A stretch of 64,000 nucleotides of DNA from Rhizobium sp. Root274 (lineage in GTDB: Bacteria > Pseudomonadota > Alphaproteobacteria > Rhizobiales > Rhizobiaceae): assembly GCF_001429245.1 (NCBI RefSeq), contig NZ_LMJE01000001.1, positions 869,179 to 933,178 of the forward strand, read 5' to 3'. Below the pieces are notes generated by a model that was given only the letters and a program-made list of their open reading frames with translations, was not told where the DNA came from and ran no database searches. The position numbers and the translations under genes are program-made. Below are positions 1-7,965 of the stretch, in pieces; position 1 is the first letter of the stretch; each line of letters begins with the position of its first letter.

Positions 1-461
1 TGCGTGGTCTCGGTAACCGTGTTCAGCAGGCCGGCGATCGTTCCATCGTCATCATAAAGCGGGCTGTAGGAAAAGGTGAAATAGGTCTGCTCTTCGTAGC
101 CATTGCGGGTCAGCACGAGCGGCAGGTTTTCCTGCCACGTACCCTTGCCCGACAAAGCGCTCTCGACGAAGGGCAGGACGTCGTTCCAGACGTCGGCCCA
201 CAGCTCGCGGAAGGGAGTACCCATCGCGCGCTCTACGCGTTTGCCCAACATGGGAAGGTAGGCATCGTTATGAAACTGCAGGAGGTCAGGGCCCCACCAG
301 AACGACATGGGCTGCCGAGTGGACATCACGGTTCGCACAATGGATTTCAGCGAGAAGGTCCACCCCTCGACGGGACCAAGGGACGTGGCAGCCCAATCAG
401 TGGTGTTCAACTGCCGCGCGACGTCGCACCGAATGCCCAGGAATTCATCTTGGTTTTTCAT
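1..461 (-). CDS. PAS-domain sensor protein, N-terminal part (cut by window edge)
   Basis: The reading frame is open from an ATG at 459-461 to base 1, so only about 153 N-terminal residues are present and the C-terminus lies outside the window. The protein opens with MKNQDEFLGI and contains a PAS-like segment (PMSFWWGPDLLQFHNDAY, then FSYSPLYDDDGTIAGL near the edge). This arrangement is common at the N-terminus of rhizobial PAS/GAF sensor histidine kinases, where the PAS fold binds a small ligand or senses redox state. No kinase, GGDEF or other output domain is visible in the fragment, so the output is unknown. There is no signal peptide or membrane segment, which suggests a cytoplasmic sensor. 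The PAS call is good; the full-length role is inference. Confidence 0.75.
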   Translation of the reverse strand, partial: MKNQDEFLGIRCDVARQLNTTDWAATSLGPVEGWTFSLKSIVRTVMSTRQPMSFWWGPDLLQFHNDAYLPMLGKRVERAMGTPFRELWADVWNDVLPFVESALSGKGTWQENLPLVLTRNGYEEQTYFTFSYSPLYDDDGTIAGLLNTVTETT

Positions 462-567
462 CAAACTCCCGCGTCACGCTGTATGACAACGACAAGAAAG
501 CGCCTGTCCGAAAATTGTTCCGTCGCTCCACCAAAAAACCGGAAGCTCAATTTGCGGCAGAACGAAG

Positions 568-762
568 TCAGTCATCCTCTTCGCGGCGTGGACGGTATTC
601 CCCGGTTTCCGGGTCCTGCACCAGAGTGCCGATGGCATCGGTTTCGCGCTCCTTTTCCCGAGCGCGAGAGCGGGCCGCAAGCTTTTCCGCGTCGCTGACG
701 AACTTCCGGTAGAGCAGCCAGCTGCCGCCCACCAGGATCACAAGAAATATCAGCTGCGCCAT
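568..762 (-). CDS. small membrane-anchored conserved protein, 64 aa
   Basis: A 64-residue protein with one hydrophobic N-terminal segment (about residues 3-17, LIFLVILVGGSWLLY) followed by a charged, helix-prone tail rich in Arg, Glu and Lys. This suggests a single-pass inner-membrane protein with a cytosolic tail. It lies 36 bp downstream of the SppA-like protease on the same strand and may be co-transcribed with it. The codon bias and clean membrane/charged split favour a real gene over a shadow. I do not recognise a named family and propose no function. Confidence 0.65.
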   Translation of the reverse strand: MAQLIFLVILVGGSWLLYRKFVSDAEKLAARSRAREKERETDAIGTLVQDPETGEYRPRREEDD

Positions 763-798
763 GTCCCCTCGCCCGTCAGCCCCTGCACGTTAGCACGA

Positions 799-1662
799 TC
801 AAAGACCGTAGCGGCCCCATAGTGCCTTTTCTTCGAGCGTCTCGGCAAGACCGGCGACGGCCTGTGCAGCGATTTGATCGACCGAACCAAAGGTGCCGAT
901 CCCCGGGGCCCGACGACCGAAGAGACCCTTCGGGGCGCCGACGAGTTCGAGCCTTGCATCCTTGCCGTAACGCGACTTGATCTCTTCGCGCAGGCCGCCG
1001 AGCCGGTCGACGAGGCCGAGTTCGAGCCCCTTGCGGCCCGTCCAGAACAGGCCGGAGAACACGGTCGGGTCATCGGCAAGCAAAGTGCCGCGACGCGCCT
1101 TGACCATGCCGATGAAGATGTCGTGGATCTCCAGCTGCAGGGTCTTCAGATATTCGATGTCGCTCTGCTTTTCCGGCTGGAAGGGATCGAGGATCACCTT
1201 GTTTTCGCCGGCCGTATAGACGCGGCGTTCGACGCCGATCTTCTTCAGGAGTTCCGGGAAGCCAAAACCGCCAGAGACAACACCAATCGAGCCGACGATG
1301 GAGGTGGCATCCGCGATGATCTCGTCACCGGCAATGGCGATCATGTAGCCACCGGAGGCTGCAACATCCTCGACAAAGACAAGCACGCGCTTGTTCTTCT
1401 CTTCGGCCAGCGCGCGGACGCGGTCATAGATCATGCGCGACTGAACGGGCGAGCCACCCGGCGAGTTAATGGAAAGCGCCACGGCCGGGCTGTCCTTCAT
1501 GGCGAAGGCTTTTTCCAGCTGGCCGGCGATCGACGCGAGGTTCAGCGCCGGGCGAAAGCGCGAGCCACCGCTCATGATCGGCCCGTGCAGCCTGACGACC
1601 GGAATGACGATACCCTTCTTGCGGAAGCGCTTGGGAACCAGCCGTTTCAGAAAGTCTGCCAT
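799..1662 (-). CDS. sppA: S49 family serine peptidase (SppA/SohB-like)
   Basis: A 287-residue single-domain S49 peptidase. Members of this family cleave signal-peptide remnants and other membrane-embedded peptides using a Ser/Lys dyad. The core is visible: a substrate-loop segment AVALSINSPGGSPVQS (about residues 60-75), the nucleophile-region motif VAASGGYMIAIAGDEI (about 100-115), SIVGSIGVVSGGFGF, and a downstream Lys in the GENKVILDPF region. The length fits the short bacterial/archaeal form (SppA_36K-like), about half of E. coli SppA. No strong N-terminal membrane helix is visible, so membrane association is uncertain. It precedes the small membrane protein at 568-762 and follows the methyltransferase gene after a 91-bp gap. 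Confidence 0.9.
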   Translation of the reverse strand: MADFLKRLVPKRFRKKGIVIPVVRLHGPIMSGGSRFRPALNLASIAGQLEKAFAMKDSPAVALSINSPGGSPVQSRMIYDRVRALAEEKNKRVLVFVEDVAASGGYMIAIAGDEIIADATSIVGSIGVVSGGFGFPELLKKIGVERRVYTAGENKVILDPFQPEKQSDIEYLKTLQLEIHDIFIGMVKARRGTLLADDPTVFSGLFWTGRKGLELGLVDRLGGLREEIKSRYGKDARLELVGAPKGLFGRRAPGIGTFGSVDQIAAQAVAGLAETLEEKALWGRYGL

Positions 1663-1753
1663 GGTCGCGTCTTAACTCCTCACGATCTTACTCTGACCGG
1701 AGATGTAAGGAGCCGCAGGCCGAACACAATGGTTTGGCTAAAAATCAGTGTTT

Positions 1754-2548
1754 TCAACGCAAGCGGCGATAGCCGATGCGTCCGTTGTTGAGGTCGTCGA
1801 CGAAGGGCGCGAACGCATGCGCGTCCGGTCGGTCGTGCATCAGAAGCGGCGCCCTCAGCTGCAGGCGGGCGCGCGAGCCCTTGATGGCGGTTACGAGGAT
1901 GCGGGTTGCATTTTCGCCGGCCCGGGGATGGATTGCGGTGATCTCAATCCCGCCAAACCGCCGGCCACAGGCGGCGATGATGTCGGCGATCGATTGCGGG
2001 CGTGCGATCAGGGACAGCTGGCCGCCGGGGATCGTGATGGCACCGGCCGTGCGTATCCAGCTTTCGAAGAGGTCGTTCGTCATGGCATGGGCCTCCGCTT
2101 TCAGGACATCCGGGGTCTTTCGATCGCCGGGGTCGTTGAAGGGCGGGTTCATGATGACGTGGTGGAAGCTGTCGTCGGCGAGGCCTGTGGCGACACGGGG
2201 GCGGCCAGTCAGCGTGACATCGGCTTCTATGACCTCGGCCCTTTCTGCAATCTCCGCGTTCTGCGGCAAGGCCAGGCTCTTTCGCGCGAAGGCAGCCATG
2301 TCGGGTGAGCGTTCCACCAGAACGACGGACGCCTTCGGCAGCCGGGCGGCGACCGCGAGGCCAGCTGCGCCTGCACCGGCGCCAAGGTCGGCGATGCGGA
2401 CGGGCCTGTCATCGACCACAAGGGCTGCGAGCAACATGGCATCCATGCCGGCCCGGTGGCCGCGTCCCACAGGCTGCACCAGATGAAAGGCGCCGCGGTG
2501 AAAGGCGTCGATCGTTTCGTCAGTCATCGAAGAATGCACCGGCTCCAT
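1754..2548 (-). CDS. N6-adenine methyltransferase of the TrmN6 / tRNA1(Val) type
   Basis: A 264-residue class I SAM-dependent methyltransferase. The SAM-binding motif is IADLGAGAGAAGLAVA (about residues 52-67), and the catalytic IMNPPFNDPGD motif (NPPF, about residues 134-144) marks an N6-adenine or N-type methyltransferase. The nearest well-known relatives methylate A37 of tRNA1(Val) (TrmN6/YfiC) or act in the same COG. The start at 2548 has a GAGG Shine-Dalgarno five bases upstream, overlapping the end of the DUF2007 gene, so the two are probably co-transcribed. An in-frame ATG at 2527 is an alternative start. The exact RNA target is inferred. Confidence 0.82.
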   Translation of the reverse strand: MEPVHSSMTDETIDAFHRGAFHLVQPVGRGHRAGMDAMLLAALVVDDRPVRIADLGAGAGAAGLAVAARLPKASVVLVERSPDMAAFARKSLALPQNAEIAERAEVIEADVTLTGRPRVATGLADDSFHHVIMNPPFNDPGDRKTPDVLKAEAHAMTNDLFESWIRTAGAITIPGGQLSLIARPQSIADIIAACGRRFGGIEITAIHPRAGENATRILVTAIKGSRARLQLRAPLLMHDRPDAHAFAPFVDDLNNGRIGYRRLR

Positions 2549-2556
2549 GGCGGGCC

Positions 2557-2787
2557 TCAGGCGTCGCGGTCACGCAGCTCGGCCCCGAGACCGGCATCGG
2601 TGAGGATGCGTCGGGCCTGATCGACATAGTCGCCATCGACGAGCAGACGCCGCTGCAGCATGCCGAGCGAACCTTCGAGGATGCTCATCGACTGGTCGGC
2701 GATCATCACGCCAATGCCGGCATCGCGCATCAGGCTTTCGGCAAAGGACAGGAGAACGACGTCGTTGCTTCGGATGATTTCATGCAT
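2557..2787 (-). CDS. DUF2007 domain protein
   Basis: A 76-residue cytosolic protein starting MHEIIRSNDVVLLSF and ending AELRDRDA. The pattern, with LSFAESLMRDAGIGVMIADQ near the N-terminus and a conserved Leu-rich second half, is that of DUF2007 (putative signal-transducing protein), which folds as a small ferredoxin-like alpha/beta domain. The reading frame extends 13 residues further upstream, but those residues are Arg-rich and unlike the family, so the internal ATG at 2785-2787 is preferred. It sits 8 bp upstream of the methyltransferase, in the same operon, and is divergent from the prenyl synthase. No biochemical function is established for this family. Confidence 0.75.
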   Translation of the reverse strand: MHEIIRSNDVVLLSFAESLMRDAGIGVMIADQSMSILEGSLGMLQRRLLVDGDYVDQARRILTDAGLGAELRDRDA

Positions 2788-2894
2788 TTTATTGCGAAAA
2801 CTCCTGGGTTTGGCCCGGCGGGACAATTCGCCCCTTGCCGTGCAGGCCTCGGCTTTTTATGGTCGGGCACCAAAATGAACAGGAGTCCGGTGCG

Positions 2895-3911
2895 TTGGGC
2901 GTAGTCATACCGCTTGAGGAAAACAAAAACAAACAGGCATCCGTCAAGCCTCTGGTGGACCTGACCAAAAGTGGAATGGAGCGCGTCAACCAGCTGATCC
3001 TGTCGAAGGCCGGCTCCGATGTGCAGATGATTCCGGAGGTGGCGAACCACCTGATTTCATCCGGCGGAAAGCGTTTGCGCCCCATGCTGACGCTCGCGAC
3101 GGCCGCCATGTTCGGCTATGAGGGCGACCATCACATCAAGCTCGCGACCTCCGTCGAGTTCATGCACACGGCGACGCTTCTGCACGACGACGTGGTGGAC
3201 GAAAGCGATCTTCGTCGCGGGAAATCGACGGCCCGTACCATCTGGGGCAATCAGGCGAGCGTGCTTGTCGGTGACTTCCTGCTCGGCCAGGCCTTTCGCA
3301 TGATGGTGGAAGTCGGGTCGCTGGAAGCACTCGACGTTCTCTCCACGGCGGCCTGCGTGATTGCCGAGGGTGAAGTCCTGCAGCTCTCCGTCGCCAAGAA
3401 CATGGAGACGACGGAAGACGATTATCTTGCGGTCATTCGCGCCAAGACTGCTGCGCTCTTTGCGGCCGCTGCCGAAGTCGGCCCGATCGTCGCTGGGACC
3501 GACCGGGCGACCCGCAGTGCGCTCAAGTCCTATGGCATGAATCTCGGCCTTGCCTTCCAGCTGGTCGACGACGTGCTGGATTACGGTGGCAAGGCTGCCG
3601 AAACCGGCAAGAATGTCGGCGACGATTTCCGCGAGGGCAAGATCACGCTGCCGGTCATCCTCTCCTATCGCCGGGGGACCGCTGCCGAACGCGACTTTTG
3701 GAAAGCCTCCATCGAAGGGGGCGAAAACGACGATACCAGGCTGGAGAAGGCGCTCGGCCTCATCGGGAAATACGGAGCCCTCACCGACACAATCCAGCGG
3801 GCTCAGCATTACGGCACCATTGCGCGCGATGCGCTGGCGCCGCTGCCGAACTCGCCGTGGAAAGACGCGCTGAACGACGTGATCGATTTCTGCATCTCGC
3901 GCGTCAATTGA
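2895..3911 (+). CDS. ispB: polyprenyl (octaprenyl/decaprenyl-type) diphosphate synthase
   Basis: A trans-prenyltransferase that extends FPP/GPP with IPP to make the long side chain of ubiquinone. Both aspartate-rich motifs are present: LLHDDVVDESDLRRG (first, DDxxD) and QLVDDVLDYGG (second). GGKRLRPML near residue 55 binds IPP. The length is 338 aa from a TTG start at 2895, chosen because a perfect AGGAG lies at 2881-2885, nine bases upstream. The reading frame continues upstream to 2835, but that part lacks a ribosome site and family similarity. The chain length of the product (C40 or C50) cannot be read with certainty; ubiquinone-10 is usual in rhizobia. It is divergent from DUF2007. Confidence 0.92.
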   Translation: MGVVIPLEENKNKQASVKPLVDLTKSGMERVNQLILSKAGSDVQMIPEVANHLISSGGKRLRPMLTLATAAMFGYEGDHHIKLATSVEFMHTATLLHDDVVDESDLRRGKSTARTIWGNQASVLVGDFLLGQAFRMMVEVGSLEALDVLSTAACVIAEGEVLQLSVAKNMETTEDDYLAVIRAKTAALFAAAAEVGPIVAGTDRATRSALKSYGMNLGLAFQLVDDVLDYGGKAAETGKNVGDDFREGKITLPVILSYRRGTAAERDFWKASIEGGENDDTRLEKALGLIGKYGALTDTIQRAQHYGTIARDALAPLPNSPWKDALNDVIDFCISRVN

Positions 3912-4029
3912 CGCGAGAGCTGTGGATCGCCTTGCGAGGCTGCTTCAAAAAAGCCATTCTGTGCGTGAATCATCGCGTGTCGTCCGTGTGGGCGAGAATG
4001 CTTGTCATCGGTTCCTGAAAGGCTCGTTC

Positions 4030-5841
4030 ATGCGGCAAAGTCCCGCCCTTCGCATCCTCGCCGGCACTGCGCTGGCGCTGCTCCTCGGCGTCTCCTTCGC
4101 GCAATCGGCCTCATCTTCCAAGCCCGCTGCGCCGGATGCGACCGAAAGCTTCGACTACGGTACCGTGGACTCCTTTGCCGGCGCCTTCCTTGCCGCGCGC
4201 ACCGCCGAGGCCGATCGCGACTACAAGAACGCCATCCAGTTCTACAAGAAGGCTCTGGATTTTTCGCCGAACGAGCTCGAGCTGCAGCAGCGCCTGATGA
4301 TTGCGCTGTTCATGGACGGTGATTTCGATGAAGGCGCCAAGCTCGCCAAGCTCCTGGAAAAGGATCCGGCAGTCGAACGGGTGACGTCGGTTGCCTTGAG
4401 CTTCCAGGCCATCCGCGACGGCCATTACGAAAGAGCGCTGAAGACACTGAAATACGAGGGGCCGAACGACCTCGACCGGTTGATGAACGAATTGCTGATC
4501 GCCTGGACCAAGGTGGGTCAGGGCAAGGGCAAGGAAGCCCTGAAGCAGTTGCAGGATCTGAAAGGTCCGAGCTGGTACGGCATCTTCAAGAGCTACAATA
4601 TCGGCGCAATCGCCAGTGTCACCGGCGACGTGGACACGGCGCGCAAGGCGCTGAGCGAAACGGTCACGGACCGCAATGGCGGGGCGACAGCGCCTGACAC
4701 GTTCGCCCGCGCGGTCATGGCACTTGCCACGCTCGAGGCCAATGCCGGCAACAAGCAGAAGGCGCTTGATGCGCTGTCGGCCGGCGACGAGCTGATCACC
4801 AATTTCGCCCCGTTCAAGGCACTTCGTGATGAAATCGAGGCCGGCCGCAAGCCGAAGCCGACTGTTGAGACGGCGGCGCAAGGTGCGGCCGGTGTTCTCT
4901 TCTCCATCGGTGGCGCGCTCAACCGCGACGGTGCGGAAGATACCGTGATGCTTTATCTGCAGTTCTCCCGCGCTCTGGACGCGAAGGCTGCGGATACGCT
5001 GATCCTGCTCGGCGGCATTGCCGAAAAGGCAGAACAGGCCGACAAGGCCATCGAATTCTACCGCCAGGTGCCGGAAACCTCGCCGATGCGGCGGGTCTCC
5101 GAGCTGCAGCTCGGCCTGACGCTGGCTGAGACGGGCAAGGTTGAAGAGGCGCGCAAACATCTGCAGACGCTGATTGCCTCGGATCCGAAGGACATCCGCA
5201 GCTACCTCGCCTATGGCAGCGTGCTCTCCGACGCCAAGGATTATGCGGCGATGGCGGAGAATTACGACAAGGCCGTGGAGATGATCGGGCCCGCCCCGAA
5301 CCGCAATCACTGGTCGGTCTTCTTCCAACGCGGCATCGCCTATGAGCGGCTGAAGAAGTGGGACAAGGCGGAGCCGGACTTCAACAAGGCATTAGAGCTC
5401 AATCCGGACCAGCCGCAGGTGTTGAACTATCTCGGCTATTCGTGGGTCGACATGAACCGGAACCTGGACAAGGGTCTGGACATGATCAAGAAGGCCGTAG
5501 AGCTGCGCCCCGACGACGGCTACATCGTCGATTCTCTTGGCTGGGCCTATTACCGCCTCGGCCGCTTCGACGAGGCTGTGACTGAGCTGGAACGGGCGAT
5601 CGAGCTGAAGGCCGGTGACGCGACGATCAACGATCATCTTGGCGACGCCTACTGGCGCGTGGGCCGCAAGCTCGAAGCCACTTTCCAGTGGAAGCGGGCG
5701 CTGGCTTCAGAGCCGGAAGAAGCTGAAATCCCGAAGATCCAGGCGAAGATCGAAAAGGGTCTGCCGCCGATCGAATCGGATGCGGCGAAGGTGAATGCCG
5801 AACCGGCCGCCGAGCCGAAGAAAGACGACAAGAAGACCTGA
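4030..5841 (+). CDS. secreted/periplasmic tetratricopeptide-repeat protein
   Basis: A 603-residue protein beginning MRQSPALRILAG, with a typical signal peptide (positive start, hydrophobic core ALALLLGVSFAQS, probable cleavage after AQSA). The mature part is helical with many TPR motifs. Clear ones are in the second half: AEPDFNKALELNPDQPQVLNYLG, KKAVELRPDDGYIVDSLGWA and ERAIELKAGDATINDHLG, each a 34-residue register. The C-terminus is a charged low-complexity tail rich in Glu, Pro and Lys. TPR scaffolds mediate protein-protein contacts, here probably in the periplasm or at the outer membrane. The stop codon overlaps the ispE start by one base, indicating an operon. Upstream frame (3922-4029) is discarded because the signal peptide starts at 4030. 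The partner is unknown. Confidence 0.85.
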   Translation: MRQSPALRILAGTALALLLGVSFAQSASSSKPAAPDATESFDYGTVDSFAGAFLAARTAEADRDYKNAIQFYKKALDFSPNELELQQRLMIALFMDGDFDEGAKLAKLLEKDPAVERVTSVALSFQAIRDGHYERALKTLKYEGPNDLDRLMNELLIAWTKVGQGKGKEALKQLQDLKGPSWYGIFKSYNIGAIASVTGDVDTARKALSETVTDRNGGATAPDTFARAVMALATLEANAGNKQKALDALSAGDELITNFAPFKALRDEIEAGRKPKPTVETAAQGAAGVLFSIGGALNRDGAEDTVMLYLQFSRALDAKAADTLILLGGIAEKAEQADKAIEFYRQVPETSPMRRVSELQLGLTLAETGKVEEARKHLQTLIASDPKDIRSYLAYGSVLSDAKDYAAMAENYDKAVEMIGPAPNRNHWSVFFQRGIAYERLKKWDKAEPDFNKALELNPDQPQVLNYLGYSWVDMNRNLDKGLDMIKKAVELRPDDGYIVDSLGWAYYRLGRFDEAVTELERAIELKAGDATINDHLGDAYWRVGRKLEATFQWKRALASEPEEAEIPKIQAKIEKGLPPIESDAAKVNAEPAAEPKKDDKKT

Positions 5842-6761
5842 TGCCGATGACGGCTGCCGAGGTCATAGCGCCGGGGCGCGTCGAGGAGACGGCTCCGGCC
5901 AAGATTAATCTCGCTCTGCATGTGACCGGTCAGCGTGCCGATGGCTATCACTTGATCGACAGTCTTGTGACCTTCGCCGAGGATGGGGACGAGCTGAGCT
6001 TCGTGTCGGCCGAGACCGACAGCCTGACGCTTGCCGGGCGCTTCGGCTCGGTGCTGGCCTTCGATCCGGCCGGACAGGACGGCAATTTGGTGCTGCGCGC
6101 CCGCGACCTGCTCAGGGCAGCCCTCGACGAGACCGGGCAGCCCCATGGACCCGTTGCGATCACTCTCGACAAGAACCTGCCGATCGCCTCGGGGATCGGC
6201 GGCGGCTCGGCGGATGCGGCGGCCACGCTGCGCGGCTTGATGCGGCTGTGGCAGGCCAAGCTTTCCGAGGACAGACTTCAGGCCATCGCGCTCAAACTCG
6301 GTGCGGATTTGCCGATGTGCCTGATGTCGAGGCCGCTTCGGGCCCGAGGCATCGGTGAAGAGCTGGAGCCGATCACCCTTCCCTCCTTTCCGATCGTGCT
6401 GGTCAATCCGATGAAAGCCGTCTCCACGCCGGAGATTTTTCGGCGGCTGGCGCGTCGTGACAATGCTGCGATTGGCATGCTGCCGCGCGAGGGCGACGCT
6501 ACCGGCTGGCTGGTGGGCCTTGCCGGCCTGCGAAACGATCTGCAGCCACCGGCGGAGGCGCTGGTGCCGGAGATTGCCGAGGCCTGTGACTATCTTCGCC
6601 AGAGCCTTGCCGGCTTCGTGCGCATGTCAGGTTCCGGCGCCACCTGTTTCGGTCTTTATGAAAGCGAGGCCTTTGCGCTGAGGGCAGCCCTTGCCCTGTC
6701 CAACTATCGGCCGGACTGGTATGTCTTGCTCACCCACACGATCGCCGGAGAACCGTCATGA
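5841..6761 (+). CDS. ispE: 4-diphosphocytidyl-2-C-methyl-D-erythritol kinase
   Basis: GHMP-family kinase that phosphorylates the 2-hydroxyl of CDP-methylerythritol in the MEP isoprenoid pathway. Seen: substrate motif APAKINLALHVTGQRADGYH near residue 20, the ATP-binding glycine loop LPIASGIGGGSADAAATL (about 113-130), and the third GHMP motif RMSGSGATCFGLY near the C-terminus. The length, 306 aa, is normal for rhizobial IspE. The start ATG overlaps the preceding TGA by one base, and the stop overlaps the moaB start as ATGA, so translational coupling with both neighbours is likely. Its product feeds the prenyl synthase encoded just upstream. Confidence 0.95.
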   Translation: MPMTAAEVIAPGRVEETAPAKINLALHVTGQRADGYHLIDSLVTFAEDGDELSFVSAETDSLTLAGRFGSVLAFDPAGQDGNLVLRARDLLRAALDETGQPHGPVAITLDKNLPIASGIGGGSADAAATLRGLMRLWQAKLSEDRLQAIALKLGADLPMCLMSRPLRARGIGEELEPITLPSFPIVLVNPMKAVSTPEIFRRLARRDNAAIGMLPREGDATGWLVGLAGLRNDLQPPAEALVPEIAEACDYLRQSLAGFVRMSGSGATCFGLYESEAFALRAALALSNYRPDWYVLLTHTIAGEPS

Positions 6762-7303
6762 GCCGGATCGACGAAAGCCGCCCCTTCATCCCGGTCGGCA
6801 TCGCCGTGCTGACCGTGTCCGACACGCGCACAACCGCTGATGACCGCTCCGGCGATACGCTCGTGGCGCGGATCGCGGAGGCCGGTCACCGGCTCGCGGC
6901 ACGGGCAATCGTGAAAGACGACAAGGCAGCGATCTTCGAACAGGTGCAGGGTTGGACGACAGACCCCGAGATCGATGTTGTCATCACCACCGGGGGCACG
7001 GGATTTACCGGCCGCGACGTAACGCCAGAGGCGCTGGAGCCGCTGTTCGAGAAGAAGATGGACGGTTTTTCGGAAGTCTTCCACCGCATCTCCTATGACA
7101 AGATCGGCACGTCGACGATCCAGTCGCGCGCGACCGGCGGGGTGGCGAATGCCACCTTCATCTTCGTGTTGCCCGGCTCACCCGGCGCCTGCAAGGATGC
7201 CTGGGACGGGATCATCAAGCTGCAGCTCGACTATCGTCACCTACCCTGCAATTTCGTAGAGATCATGCCGCGGCTCGACGAGCATCTGAAGCGGGGAGGC
7301 TGA
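6758..7303 (+). CDS. moaB: molybdopterin biosynthesis protein B (MoaB/Mog family)
   Basis: A 181-residue MoCF-domain protein that adenylylates or otherwise helps convert molybdopterin in molybdenum-cofactor synthesis. The family signature is clear: IAVLTVSDTRTTADDRSGD at the start of the fold, VVITTGGTGFTGRDVTPEAL in the middle (the TGGTG ligand loop), and FVLPGSPGACKDAWD near the C-terminus. The start codon overlaps the ispE stop by four bases (ATGA), so it is the last gene of the TPR-ispE-moaB transcription unit. No other moa gene is nearby, as is usual for rhizobia. Confidence 0.93.
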   Translation: MSRIDESRPFIPVGIAVLTVSDTRTTADDRSGDTLVARIAEAGHRLAARAIVKDDKAAIFEQVQGWTTDPEIDVVITTGGTGFTGRDVTPEALEPLFEKKMDGFSEVFHRISYDKIGTSTIQSRATGGVANATFIFVLPGSPGACKDAWDGIIKLQLDYRHLPCNFVEIMPRLDEHLKRGG

Positions 7304-7313
7304 GGCCTGGCTA

Positions 7314-7835
7314 TTAGCGGCGGGCTTCGCGCGCGACCCGGGATGGGATGATTTCGCTCGCCAGACGCCGCGCCTTGTGACCCCGCGCGAGCTGCAACAG
7401 ATCCGTCTGCGAATCGACGATAGCCAATGCCTGGCGCTTGGGGATCAGCAGCCCCGTTTCGAGTGGCGCGCTGCGACGCGTAATGCGGCGGTAGAACGGC
7501 AGGCGATAGAGCCGGGCTTCGGAAAAGCGCGCCGGGACGCCGTGGAGGGCCATATACTCAGCCACCTCGTCGATCCAGCCGGCGCCCAGGCGGGCACCCG
7601 GCTCGACCAGAAGCAGCCATTCGCCGCGAGCCTTCGCCAGCACGTCCTTCATGTCCCATTGCTGATAAAAGCGGCAGCCGGCGGCATCTGCGACGGTCGA
7701 AGAGCCGTCCTGCGAACCATGGTCGAGGACGATCACATCGCTCACCAGACCCTCGACCGCACCAGCCACCAGCACGGACAGCGTCTGTGCGAGTTCCGGT
7801 TCCTGATCGTGGCATTCCATGACGACTGTCAGCAT
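7314..7835 (-). CDS. short family-2-like glycosyltransferase, possibly degenerate
   Basis: A 173-residue protein with a GT-A fold N-terminus: MLTVVMECHDQEPELAQTL, then the nucleotide-contact stretch DVIVLDHGSQDGSST, and LAKARGEWLLLVEPGARLG where active GT2 enzymes usually have a DxD metal motif. In that position this protein has VEPGA, without the second Asp. It is also much shorter than typical 250-300-residue GT2 enzymes and lacks an obvious acceptor domain. It may have lost catalysis, or it may belong to a reduced subfamily. It is convergent with moaB (10-bp gap) and divergent from the radical SAM gene. No clear Shine-Dalgarno is seen at the ATG. Confidence 0.7.
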   Translation of the reverse strand: MLTVVMECHDQEPELAQTLSVLVAGAVEGLVSDVIVLDHGSQDGSSTVADAAGCRFYQQWDMKDVLAKARGEWLLLVEPGARLGAGWIDEVAEYMALHGVPARFSEARLYRLPFYRRITRRSAPLETGLLIPKRQALAIVDSQTDLLQLARGHKARRLASEIIPSRVAREARR

Positions 7836-7890
7836 TGCCTACATCTATCGCATTGCACAAAGTTTTGCCACTGAGAGATTCATGAAGTTT

Positions 7891-7905
7891 GTTCTTGCAT
7901 TGTTC
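7891..7905. promoter_or_regulatory. LexA (SOS) box of alphaproteobacterial type
   Basis: GTTC TTGCATT GTTC is a perfect match to GTTC-N7-GTTC, the LexA operator consensus known for Rhizobiales and other alphaproteobacteria. It lies 60 bp upstream of the radical SAM start at 7966 and 55 bp upstream of the divergent glycosyltransferase start. DNA-damage control of one or both genes is inferred; the match itself is direct. Confidence 0.65.
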
Positions 7906-7965
7906 TCATTTGTGGCTTAGGAATAAAGTCATTGAGCGGGCCACCGAAGCCTGCGAGGAGCAAAC

